Positions 17,547 through 25,218 of a stretch of DNA of 46,816 nt are shown here, in pieces; positions within the stretch are counted from its first letter, which is position 1, and each line of letters opens with the position of its first letter. The notes under the pieces are model-generated. The model did not search any database. It was given only the letters and a program-made list of their open reading frames with translations, and was not told where the DNA came from. The stretch covers positions 1 through 46,816 of the forward strand of contig CAWFFJ010000009.1 of assembly GCA_963814875.1 (NCBI GenBank), read 5' to 3'. Source of the DNA: CAVSIS01 sp963814875 (GTDB taxonomy: Bacteria; Acidobacteriota; Thermoanaerobaculia; Thermoanaerobaculales; Sulfomarinibacteraceae). The translations under genes were made by a program, and so were the position numbers.

Positions 17547-18175
17547 CTTCCACCCCCCGTCCTGCGGAGCTGCGCCGCGGTGTCCACCGCCAGGACGATG
17601 TGGACGTAAGCGCCGCAGCGGCACAGGTTGCCGCTCATGCCCTGGCGAATCGCGGCATCATCGGGTTTCGGCTCAGCACGCAGCAGGCCCTCGGCGGCCA
17701 TGATCTGACCCGGCGTGCAATAGCCGCACTGGAACGCGTCGTGCTCTGCAAACGCGCGCTGCGTCGGCCCCAGCGCCTCGCCGTCAAGCAGACCTTCAAG
17801 CGTAGTGATCGCGTGCCCCTCGGCCTCGACCGCGAGCATCATGCAGGCGTAGCGGGGTTGGTCGTCGACCAGCACCGTGCACGCCCCGCACTCGCCGCGC
17901 TCGCATCCGACCTTGGTTGCGGTGAGGCCGAGCAGGTCGCGTACCACGAACAGCAGCGACCACCGCGGCTCGACCAGCAGGTGCCGCACGCGGCCGTTGA
18001 TCGAGAGCGCGATCCGGACCATCGCCTCCGGATCGGTGATCTCCAGCGCCGCCGCGCTCTCCTGGCCCGCGAGCCCTGCGGCGGCGGCCACCGCTCCAGC
18101 ACCGACGCCGCCGAGGAATCCCCGGCGGGTCACGCCGCGGGCCGGGTTGTCCTTCTCGTCATGTCGACCGGACAT
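17543..18175 (-). CDS. paoA: Aldehyde oxidoreductase 2Fe-2S subunit with Tat signal, PaoA type
   Basis: The 210-residue subunit starts with a twin-arginine signal (TRRGFLGG at 16-23, then an Ala/Gly-rich hydrophobic stretch), so the folded complex should be exported to the periplasm. Two 2Fe-2S sites follow: the plant-ferredoxin type CERGECGAC (91-99) plus C111, and the helical type CGYC (150-153) plus CRC (185-187). Together with the next two genes it forms a periplasmic aldehyde or heteroaromatic oxidoreductase. GGGAGG precedes ATG 18175; the upstream MVECEG start is less likely. No XdhC/PaoD-type chaperone gene is in the operon. Confidence 0.9.
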   Translation of the reverse strand: MSGRHDEKDNPARGVTRRGFLGGVGAGAVAAAAGLAGQESAAALEITDPEAMVRIALSINGRVRHLLVEPRWSLLFVVRDLLGLTATKVGCERGECGACTVLVDDQPRYACMMLAVEAEGHAITTLEGLLDGEALGPTQRAFAEHDAFQCGYCTPGQIMAAEGLLRAEPKPDDAAIRQGMSGNLCRCGAYVHIVLAVDTAAQLRRTGGGR

Positions 18176-18194
18176 GTGATACCTCCCCTCACAC

Positions 18195-18208
18195 TCAACC
18201 ATTGTTGA
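18195..18208 (-). promoter_or_regulatory. TCAAC-N4-GTTGA palindrome upstream of the pao operon
   Basis: A 5-bp perfect inverted repeat with a 4-nt spacer lies 20 bp before the PaoA start codon. Further upstream on the same strand, TTGAGA near 18233 could be part of a promoter, but no good -10 is clear. It may be an operator; the regulator is unknown. Confidence 0.3.
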
Positions 18209-18274
18209 ACTGAGACTTCATCTTTCTCAAAGGGTCACACATTGATCCTATCATCGCACTGCGGGAAGGGCGCA

Positions 18275-18370
18275 TCAGTCGGGACACCGGTTCTCCGCCG
18301 GAGGAACCAGGGTCGGCGTGGCGAGCAGGAACTCCGCATCCCCCGTCCCGCTCGGGTTGTCGTCGACCTT
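18275..18370 (-). pseudogene. 3' fragment of the secreted-protein family at 13.2 kb
   Basis: The last 31 codons before the stop at 18275 read KVDDNPSGTGDAEFLLATP and end ENRCPD. This parallels KVDGNPQGTGDAEFILAVP at the C-terminus of the protein at 13200-14081. Upstream the similarity stops and no start or signal peptide is visible. It is the 3' remnant of a paralogue in the divergent gap between the pao operon and the DUF364 gene. Confidence 0.6.
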
Positions 18371-18468
18371 CGCATGCGGCCTCCTCGGCGCACCGCGCGG
18401 CGGTGCGGACCAGGCGCCCTCGCCCTTGGGTTGGAGATCGATCAGAATACGGTCCGGGGAGAGTGAGG

Positions 18469-19260
18469 ATGCACGCGCATGACCAGAATCGACCTGGAAC
18501 CCGCTGCGGGGGGCCAACGCTCGATCGGCTGATCGAGGGGCTCGACCGCGGCCGCGCCGGGGGGAGCGCGTTGCTCGACCTCGCCGTCGGGCCGTTCTGG
18601 GCCGGCGTCAGGACCACCCTCGGGACGGGCATGGCCTCGACGCTATGGTCCGAGGGCTGGCGCCACGGCGGGGCGGCGGTCGCCGACGCGGGGTCATTGA
18701 GCTCGCGGTCCCCCCTGGTGATTGCGGGCATGCTGCGTTCGGCGTCGACGCTCGAGGCGGCGATCGGTCTCGCCGCGGTCAACGCGCTGCTGCCCCCGCC
18801 GCGCGGCCGCGTCGACACGACCAACGCCTTCGAGGTGCTCGCTGAGCACGGTGGTGGCCGACGGGTGGCCGTGATCGGCCATTTCCCCTTCGTCGACCGG
18901 TTGCGACCCGCGTGCCGCGAGCTCTTGGTGTTCGAGCGCGGCAACGGGTTGGGTCCGGGCGACCTCGGGCCGGAGCGCATGCCGGAGCTGCTGCCCGAGG
19001 CGGATGTGGTCGCGGTCACTGCCACGACGCTCATCAACCACACCCTCGACGACGTACTCCGTCACCGGCGGCCGGGGGCCCTATGGCTGATGCTCGGCCC
19101 CTCGACGCCGTTCGCGCCACCGCTCCTCGAGCTCGGGTTCGACGCGCTGTGCGGGACCGTGGTCGAAGATCCCGAGGCGGCGTTGCGCGCGATCCGAGAG
19201 GGCGCCACGGCGCGCCAGATCCCCGGCTGCCGGCGTTTGGTCTGGTGGGGGGAGAGGTGA
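18469..19260 (+). CDS. DUF364 family protein
   Basis: The 263-residue protein shows the DUF364 signature: VAVIGHFPFVDRLR, then ELLVFERG, LLPEADVVAVTATTLINHTL and WLMLGPSTPF. An N-terminal DUF4213-like part precedes it. The family is suspected to bind metals or a cofactor-like ligand; no reaction is established. It overlaps the following MocA gene (GTGA) and is divergent from the Mo-hydroxylase operon, so a role in molybdenum handling or enzyme maturation is a reasonable inference. ATG 18469 has GGGGA at longer spacing; GTG 18463 is an alternative. Confidence 0.75.
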   Translation: MHAHDQNRPGTRCGGPTLDRLIEGLDRGRAGGSALLDLAVGPFWAGVRTTLGTGMASTLWSEGWRHGGAAVADAGSLSSRSPLVIAGMLRSASTLEAAIGLAAVNALLPPPRGRVDTTNAFEVLAEHGGGRRVAVIGHFPFVDRLRPACRELLVFERGNGLGPGDLGPERMPELLPEADVVAVTATTLINHTLDDVLRHRRPGALWLMLGPSTPFAPPLLELGFDALCGTVVEDPEAALRAIREGATARQIPGCRRLVWWGER

Positions 19261-19871
19261 CGGAAGTCAATGTGGCGGGGCTGATCCTCGCCGGCGGTGA
19301 GGGACGGCGCTGGGGTGGGCCAAAGGCGTGGGCCAGTCTGCCCGACGGGCGGACCTTTCTCGCCGCGTGCGCCGAGGCGCTGATCGGCGGCGGGGCGCGG
19401 CCGGTGGCGGCGACCCTGCCTCCGGGCACTGATCCGGGCGCCGCTCCGCCCGGGGTGACGCCGGTCGTGCTGCCCGGTCCGGGTCTCGACATGTTCGCCT
19501 CGCTCGCGTGCGGCCTCCGGAGCCTCGTCGAAGCCGAAGGTTGGACGACCGTAGTCGTGCTGCCGGTGGACCACCCGTTGGTGCGCGCTGCGACGGTCGC
19601 TGCAGTGGCGGCGGCTGCCTCCCCCGCGGCGATCGCCACTACACCTTGGGGCCGTCACGGCCACCCGATCGCGCTCTCGCGGGGGCTCGCCGAAGCGGTG
19701 GTGGCAGGCTGGTTCCGAGGTCCGACACTGCGCGAGGTGCTCAGGGCAGCCCGCGCGGTCGATGCCGTGGTCGACGACCCCGGCGTGCGCGCCAACTGCA
19801 ACACACCGGAACGCCTCGCCGAGGCGTGGGCGGCAGGGCGCGCGACGCTTGGCGTCGCGAGTGAGGAATGA
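19257..19871 (+). CDS. mocA: MocA-like molybdenum cofactor nucleotidyltransferase
   Basis: A 204-residue nucleotidyltransferase of the MobA/MocA fold. LILAGGEGRRWGGPKAWASL is the nucleotide-binding loop, VVVLPVDHPLV holds the metal-binding Asp, and ATTPWGRHGHPIALS is the substrate loop with the GHP typical of MocA. It would attach CMP to molybdopterin, giving the cofactor used by xanthine oxidase-family enzymes such as the neighbouring PaoABC. It starts at GTG 19257 inside the DUF364 stop codon, so the two are co-translated. IspD- or MobA-type activity is less likely given the context. Confidence 0.8.
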   Translation: MTEVNVAGLILAGGEGRRWGGPKAWASLPDGRTFLAACAEALIGGGARPVAATLPPGTDPGAAPPGVTPVVLPGPGLDMFASLACGLRSLVEAEGWTTVVVLPVDHPLVRAATVAAVAAAASPAAIATTPWGRHGHPIALSRGLAEAVVAGWFRGPTLREVLRAARAVDAVVDDPGVRANCNTPERLAEAWAAGRATLGVASEE

Positions 19872-19896
19872 GGAATGAGGAATGAGGACTGAGGAA
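19861..19896. repeat. GAGGAAT tandem repeat at a gene end
   Basis: GTGAGGAATGAGGAATGAGG and two further imperfect units follow, overlapping the MocA stop codon. The gap to 19952 also holds a minus-strand GCGAGACGTAAGACGCGAG unit. The gap separates convergent genes. Confidence 0.7.
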
Positions 19897-19952
19897 CAAA
19901 GACTCCGCGTCCAGCTTGAGAGTGATCCTCCGGACGTTTCGCCGCTCGCGTC

Positions 19953-21170
19953 TTACGTCTCGCGGCGTCGTACGCGCGTCCCGTCCTCGACCGCGTCCGG
20001 CGGGTGGGCGATGACGACGTCGCCCTCGGCGAGCCCGTCGACCACCTCGGCCTGGAGCTCGTTGCGGTGGCCGACGGTGATCGTCCGCAGGCGGGCGCGG
20101 CCGCCCTCGACGACGAACACGGCCCAGCTCTCTCCCGAGCGAAACATCGCGCCGGTGGGCATCTGCAGCACGTCGTCCCCGTGCCACACCACGACCTCGG
20201 CCTCGACGCGGTAGCGGTCGCCGAGGGCGAGGTGTGCGCGGCCCGGCGCATTGAGGTCAATCACGACCCACACCCGCTGCTCCTCGACACCGAGTGCGGA
20301 GACCTTGGTGAACGCCGACGGTTCGACTCGACGGACCCGGCCGGTGAGGGGCTCCTCACCACCCCACTGGGTCAGGTGCACGGACATTCCCGGCTGGATC
20401 GCGGTCGCGTCGGAGGAGAGGAAGTCCGCGACGGCCTCGAGGTCGCGGCGATCGGCGATCTCGAGCAGCGGCTCGCCGGCAGGGACAACGGCCTCGCTCT
20501 CATGGAGGCGCCGCAGAACGACCCCGTCCACCGGAGAGGTCAGGCGAAGAGCGTGGGTGTCGTGGTCGTCTCCCCCAGCCTCGCTCCACGGCTCGAGCAG
20601 CGTCGCCTGGGCGCTCTCGAGCTCGCGCCTGGCGCGCTCGACCGCCGCCTCGGCGGCGGCGACCGAGCCCTCGGTCGAGGCCGCCGCCATCGCCGCGAGC
20701 TCGGCCTGCTCCTGCGGCACCACCCCACGGTCCCCGAGCGTCCCGTAGCGCTCGTTCTCGGTGCGGGCGAAGTCCCGCTGGGCCCGCTTGGCGAGAAGGT
20801 CGGCATGGGCCTGGTCGAGCTGGGCCCTGGCAGCCGCGACGCGGGCCTCGGCCTCCCGCCGGGTGCGCGGGTCAAGCGGGGTCGAGGACGCGGGTTCAAA
20901 GACCGCGACCACGGTTGTGCCGGAGGTGACGTCGTCGCCGGGCTCGAGCTCGATCCGGCGCAACCGCCCGGCGACCGGCGCCGAGACCACGAAGCGCTCG
21001 CGAACGCGAGTGTGGCCCTCGTGCTCGAGAGTCACCTCGAGTGGGCCGCGTGTCGCGCGGTCGGTGTCGACCGCGACGCGGTCGGGCATCAGGGCCATCA
21101 CGGTGGCCGCGATCACGATGATGGCGGCGACGCCCGCGACGATCCAGCGTGTGGTGCGAGAGGTGGACAT
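19953..21170 (-). CDS. HlyD/RND-type periplasmic adaptor protein
   Basis: The 405-residue protein has one N-terminal membrane anchor (WIVAGVAAIIVIAATVMAL). A split biotinyl-lipoyl-like domain reads VVSAPVAGRLRRIELEPGDD early and TSPVDGVVLRRLHESEA later, on either side of a long coiled coil rich in Ala, Arg and Glu (about 110-200). Beta-barrel and membrane-proximal domains follow. It should bridge the inner-membrane permease at 21.2-23.5 kb to an outer-membrane channel for export. It begins 5 bp after the permease stop, so it is the last gene of the TetR operon. The cargo is unknown, and no outer-membrane TolC-type gene is present here. Confidence 0.88.
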   Translation of the reverse strand: MSTSRTTRWIVAGVAAIIVIAATVMALMPDRVAVDTDRATRGPLEVTLEHEGHTRVRERFVVSAPVAGRLRRIELEPGDDVTSGTTVVAVFEPASSTPLDPRTRREAEARVAAARAQLDQAHADLLAKRAQRDFARTENERYGTLGDRGVVPQEQAELAAMAAASTEGSVAAAEAAVERARRELESAQATLLEPWSEAGGDDHDTHALRLTSPVDGVVLRRLHESEAVVPAGEPLLEIADRRDLEAVADFLSSDATAIQPGMSVHLTQWGGEEPLTGRVRRVEPSAFTKVSALGVEEQRVWVVIDLNAPGRAHLALGDRYRVEAEVVVWHGDDVLQMPTGAMFRSGESWAVFVVEGGRARLRTITVGHRNELQAEVVDGLAEGDVVIAHPPDAVEDGTRVRRRET

Positions 21171-21175
21171 GGAGA

Positions 21176-23545
21176 TCACTCCCGGGTCTTGAGCACCCCG
21201 ATCAGGTCGAGGTGGTCGAGCTTGCGGCGGACCACCAGCGACGAGACCGCGGTGGCTGCGACGACGACGATGGCGGCCAGTGCATAGGTCTGGGAAGAAA
21301 TGACGAGGGGCAGGCGCCACATCTCGGTGTCGTAGAGCGCGACGACCGCCGCCGCCAGCCCGCGGCCGATGACGAGGCCGAGGGGGACGGCGAGGCAGGT
21401 CAACAGGGCGAGCTCTCCGAGCAGGATGTAGGCGATCTCCGCACGCTCGAAACCGATCACGCGCAGGGTCGCGAGCTCTCGCGAGCGCTCGGCGAGCGCG
21501 ATGCGGGCGGCGTTATAGACGACTCCAAAGGCGATCACGACCGCGAACACGATGTTGATCGTGCGAATGGCACCGATCATCGTGCCGAGAGTCTCGTTGA
21601 AGCTCGCCAGCGCGGCGCTGCGAAGGCTCACGCCGGAGACGACCGGCAGCGTCTTGAGTCGATGGAAGAGGGCGGGTTCGGCGCGGGTGTCCGCCTGGAG
21701 ATAGACTCCGCTGAGCACGTCGCTCTCGTGCATCAGCCGGTGCAGGGCCTCGAGGTCCATGTAGGCGCCGGCGCCGATCGACTCCTCGACCAGCAAGGTC
21801 ACCGGCAATCTCCGGACCGGGCGCGCCCCCTCGAGTACCTCAACCGTCACCAGGTCGCCGAGCTTCGCGCCGATGAGCTTGGCGAGCTCGGTCGAGAGCA
21901 CGAGACCACCGGGCGGCAGCGTGACAGGGCGGGAGTGGGCGTCGACCAGGCGGTAGAGCTCTGATCCGCGCGCGATCCCGGTGATGCCGGACGTGCGGCG
22001 ACGGTGCCCGAGCACGAACCTGACAGGCACCGCTCGGTAGGGCTCCACGCGGAGTGCGCCGGGCAGGTGGAGGGCCGCGTCGAGCGCCTCCGCCGACCTC
22101 GGCTCGGCGAACGAGACCGCGAGGTTCCAGCGCTGCGAGATGTTGAACTGGACGTCCATCATGGCGTCCATCGCGTCGATCGAGAAGCTTCCGGCGATGT
22201 AGAGGGCCGCCCCGAAGGCGATCCCGATCACCGACAGCGCGGCCCGGCCCGGGTGGCGCTCGAGGTTGCGCAGCACGATCCGGGTCGGCTGGCTCAGCCA
22301 GCGCATGAGTCCGAGTCGTTCGGCGAGGCTGGAGCGGTAGCGGGTCGGCGGCTCGGGCCGCATCGCCTCGGCGGGCGGCAGGGTCACCGCGCGGCGCACG
22401 GCGGCGAGTGCGCCGACCACGGCCGAGGCGAGGCTCACCGCCACCGCTGCGAGTACGATTCGTCCGGCGAGGTGGTACTGCAGGAGCGGGAAGCGGAAGA
22501 AGGCGGTGTACATCTCGGTCATGCCGCGGCCGAGCCAGGCGCCGACGCCGACGCCGAGTGCGGACCCGATTCCGGACACCAGGACCGCCCACTTGACGTA
22601 GTGCAGGCCGACGGCCCGATTCGAGTAGCCGAGGGCCTTGATGGCGGCGATCTGCTCGCGTTGGACGTCGACCATGCGCGAGAGCACCACGTTGACCAGG
22701 AAGGCGGCCACCCCGAGGAAGATCACCGGGAGCACGGCGCCGAACGCACGCAGCCCGCCGAGCTCGCTCGAGAGGTAGAAGTTGGACGCCTGGAGCCGCC
22801 TGGGGATCGCGCCGAGACCGCCCCACTGATCGAGCAGGGCGTCGACCCGGTCGATGACGGCCGCCGACGAGGCGCCGCGCATCAGCCGGATCACGACGTC
22901 GTTGAACGCGCCCTCCATGTCGAAGGCCGTCGCCAACGCGCGCCTTTCCATCCAGATGATCGCGTAGCGCCGGTCGTCGGGCAGCAGCTCGCCGGGCCGG
23001 ATCGTGTACACGAACTCCGGCGACAGCGCGAGCCCGGCGATCCGGAGACGTCGCCAGCGCCCGTTGACGACCGCGGCGAGGGTGTCTCCCGGCGCGAGGT
23101 GGTTGGCGTTGGCGAAGGCCTCGCTGACCAGCACCTCGTCCGAGTGGCCGAGCTCCGGGTAGCGACCCGCTCGCAGGACGACGTCGTCGAGAGTCGGTCG
23201 GTCGGGTACCGGAAGCGAGATCATCCGCGCCGCAGCCGGCTCGGCGAGCCCTGGCACGTCGAGGGTGACGTGCTCAACAACCCGGGCGTCCGCCCGGGCG
23301 ACGCCGGGGATGCGCCGAATCTGCTCCGCGACCCGCCCAGGCGCCCGCTTGCACGACACGAAGACGTCCCCGAAGCGGTAGCGGTCGTAGTAGGCCGACT
23401 CGGTGAGCTCGAGCGACGCGATCGTGGTCCGCAGCAGTACGAACAGCGCCACGCCCGCCGCCACCACCATGGCGATCGCGATCGCCTGGCCCTTGGCGAG
23501 CCAGAGGTCCCGCAGCAGCTTGCGGTCGAGCGTTGCGAGCTTCAC
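21176..23545 (-). CDS. ABC transporter permease, FtsX/MacB family
   Basis: The 789-residue permease has two FtsX halves. An N-terminal helix (AIAIAMVVAAGVALFVLL) is followed by a large periplasmic domain, then three helices near 270-390. A second periplasmic domain follows and the last three helices end ALAAIVVVAATAVSSLVV. This duplicated layout resembles the permeases that pair with LolD/MacB ATPases and a HlyD adaptor, acting as mechanotransmitters rather than classic importers. Substrates may be lipids, peptides or drugs. ATG 23545 lies 28 bp after the ATPase stop. The conserved cytoplasmic segment IAAIKALGYSNRAV would contact the ATPase. Confidence 0.9.
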   Translation of the reverse strand: MKLATLDRKLLRDLWLAKGQAIAIAMVVAAGVALFVLLRTTIASLELTESAYYDRYRFGDVFVSCKRAPGRVAEQIRRIPGVARADARVVEHVTLDVPGLAEPAAARMISLPVPDRPTLDDVVLRAGRYPELGHSDEVLVSEAFANANHLAPGDTLAAVVNGRWRRLRIAGLALSPEFVYTIRPGELLPDDRRYAIIWMERRALATAFDMEGAFNDVVIRLMRGASSAAVIDRVDALLDQWGGLGAIPRRLQASNFYLSSELGGLRAFGAVLPVIFLGVAAFLVNVVLSRMVDVQREQIAAIKALGYSNRAVGLHYVKWAVLVSGIGSALGVGVGAWLGRGMTEMYTAFFRFPLLQYHLAGRIVLAAVAVSLASAVVGALAAVRRAVTLPPAEAMRPEPPTRYRSSLAERLGLMRWLSQPTRIVLRNLERHPGRAALSVIGIAFGAALYIAGSFSIDAMDAMMDVQFNISQRWNLAVSFAEPRSAEALDAALHLPGALRVEPYRAVPVRFVLGHRRRTSGITGIARGSELYRLVDAHSRPVTLPPGGLVLSTELAKLIGAKLGDLVTVEVLEGARPVRRLPVTLLVEESIGAGAYMDLEALHRLMHESDVLSGVYLQADTRAEPALFHRLKTLPVVSGVSLRSAALASFNETLGTMIGAIRTINIVFAVVIAFGVVYNAARIALAERSRELATLRVIGFERAEIAYILLGELALLTCLAVPLGLVIGRGLAAAVVALYDTEMWRLPLVISSQTYALAAIVVVAATAVSSLVVRRKLDHLDLIGVLKTRE

Positions 23546-23573
23546 TGCTCCCGCCTTCCGGTCCGTGAACGTC

Positions 23574-24308
23574 TCACCACTCGAGCTCGCGCGGGTCGAC
23601 CCTGTGCTGGTTTCGCCGGTCGTCCCCGACGAGGCCGTCGGCGAGGGTGATCACGCGGTCGGCCATGGCGGCGATCGCGGCGTTGTGGGTGATCACCAGG
23701 ACCGTGGTGCCGAGCTCGCGGTGGACGCGCTCGAGGGCCTCGAGGACGACCACGCCGGTGGTGATGTCGAGCGCGCCGGTGGGCTCGTCGCAGAGCAGCA
23801 CGTCCGGACGCTTGGCGATCGCGCGGGCGATGGCGACGCGCTGCTGCTGGCCGCCCGATAGCTGCGACGGGAAGTGGTCGAGCCGGTCGCCGAGGCCGAC
23901 CAGCTCGAGCGCCTCGGCTGCGGGGAGGGGGTCGTCTGCGATCTCGGTCACCAGCTCCACGTTCTCGCACGCGGTCAGGCTCGGGATGAGGTTGTAGAAC
24001 TGGAAGACGAAGCCCACGAACCGCCGCCGGTACCGGGTGAGGGCGTCCTCATCCGCCGCCCCGAGGTCCTGCTCGCGGTACCAGACGCGCCCCTCGGTGG
24101 CGTGGTCGAGACCGCCAATGATGTTGAGCAGGGTCGACTTGCCGCTGCCAGAGTGGCCGAGCAGGACGACGAAGTCGCCGCTGGCGATCTCGAGATCGAC
24201 GCCGCGCAGGGCATGCACCTCGACCTCGCCCATGTGGTAGACCTTGGTGACGCCCTCGACGCGGAAGACCGGCGTCTCGACCTTCGACTCACGGTCAGGG
24301 ATCGTCAT
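23574..24308 (-). CDS. ABC transporter ATP-binding protein, LolD/MacB type
   Basis: The 244-residue ATPase carries a complete set of ABC motifs: Walker A GHSGSGKST (51-59), Q-loop FVFQFYNLIPSLT, signature LSGGQQQRVAIARA, Walker B LLCDEPTGALD and the switch histidine in LVITHN. VHALRGVDLEI and the DEPTGALD form place it in the LolD/MacB/FtsE group. It drives the permease encoded next. Its ATG overlaps the TetR stop by 4 bp, so regulator and transporter are translated from the same message. Confidence 0.93.
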   Translation of the reverse strand: MTIPDRESKVETPVFRVEGVTKVYHMGEVEVHALRGVDLEIASGDFVVLLGHSGSGKSTLLNIIGGLDHATEGRVWYREQDLGAADEDALTRYRRRFVGFVFQFYNLIPSLTACENVELVTEIADDPLPAAEALELVGLGDRLDHFPSQLSGGQQQRVAIARAIAKRPDVLLCDEPTGALDITTGVVVLEALERVHRELGTTVLVITHNAAIAAMADRVITLADGLVGDDRRNQHRVDPRELEW

Positions 24309-24943
24309 CGTTCGCCCTCCTCGGGAGGCGCCTCGACCAGCCGCCGCAGCATCGCGAAGACCTCTCCGCCGATGCGCATCGCCTCAGTGTCGCCGAACGT
24401 CAGCCAACGTTCTGCCAGCCAGCGGTCGGCTGACTCGGCCGCGCCCACGAGCATCACCACGAGGAGGCCGGGCGGAAGGTCGGGACGTACGACGCCGATC
24501 TGACGGCCGCGCGAGACAAGGCTCTCGAGGTAGGCGCGGGACTCGTCGAACAGCTCCGCGACCACGCTGCGGACCCCGGACTCGGGGGGTGGCTGGTACA
24601 TCAAGGTCGCCATCCCGCTCATCCACGGATGGGAAGCGGCGCGCTCGGCGAGCTCGAAGAAGCGGGCTTCGAGGGTCGGCCAGAAGGACGCGGCATCGAG
24701 CGCCGCCGGGTCGAGCGGGTCGCCTTCGAGGAGCACCTGCCAGGTCATCCGAACCACGGTCGCGAAGAGGTCGGCCTTGTCGTCGAAATAGTAGTAGAAG
24801 GCGCCCTTGCTCAGCTCCGAGAGCTCCAGCACGCGGTTCAAGGAGGCGCCGTCGAAGCCGTGGCGGGCGAACTCTGCAGCCGCGCTCTCGAGCAGGCGGT
24901 GCTTCGTCTCGGGGTCGAGATTGTCGAATCGGGGTCGCGGCAT
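24305..24943 (-). CDS. TetR-family transcriptional regulator
   Basis: The 212-residue regulator has the N-terminal TetR helix-turn-helix: HRLLESAAAEFARHGFDGAS, then VLELSELSKGAFYYYFDDKA. The C-terminal helical ligand domain is not family-specific. It heads the four-gene export operon, and its own promoter carries two adjacent palindromes, so it likely represses the operon and is released by a transported compound. The stop overlaps the ATPase start (ATGA). Confidence 0.9.
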   Translation of the reverse strand: MPRPRFDNLDPETKHRLLESAAAEFARHGFDGASLNRVLELSELSKGAFYYYFDDKADLFATVVRMTWQVLLEGDPLDPAALDAASFWPTLEARFFELAERAASHPWMSGMATLMYQPPPESGVRSVVAELFDESRAYLESLVSRGRQIGVVRPDLPPGLLVVMLVGAAESADRWLAERWLTFGDTEAMRIGGEVFAMLRRLVEAPPEEGER

Positions 24944-24964
24944 TGGGGCTCGGCTCCTTCGACA

Positions 24965-25021
24965 AACCGATCGGTTCGACCGGCCGGTCTAAAAGATTGT
25001 CCCTCCGCCGCGTCTTGTCAA
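24965..25021 (-). promoter_or_regulatory. Promoter and double TetR operator of the export operon
   Basis: On the minus strand a perfect -35 TTGACA (25016-25021) is followed by a weak -10 region around AATCTT (17-bp spacer). Downstream of it lie two 12-bp perfect palindromes, GACCGGCCGGTC at 24978-24989 and AACCGATCGGTT at 24965-24976, set 13 bp apart, just before the TetR start codon at 24943. Binding there would block transcription start or clearance. Confidence 0.65.
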
Positions 25022-25107
25022 CCTCGGTTCGGGCGTCCGATGGTGGGATCGGGTTGGCGCAGCCGCTCAGCGCGGGCGCGAACCGTCGCGCACGAGAGCC
25101 GGAGCTT

Positions 25108-25218
25108 GAACCACAGAGCCTCAGAGAATCACTGAAGAGGGCGGCTCCCTCGGCGCTCGGCACCGGGGGGGCCGCCCGTGCCTGTGACTTTCTGTACTCC
25201 TCTGTGTCTCTGTGGTTC
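25108..25218. repeat. CACAGAG hairpin element 1
   Basis: The left arm starts GAACCACAGAG and the right arm ends CTCTGTGTCTCTGTGGTTC, forming a long imperfect hairpin with a G/C-rich centre. The right end includes part of the TGA stop codon of the glutathione reductase gene. It may act as that gene's terminator. The rest of the gap (25022-25107) shows nothing else. Confidence 0.65.
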
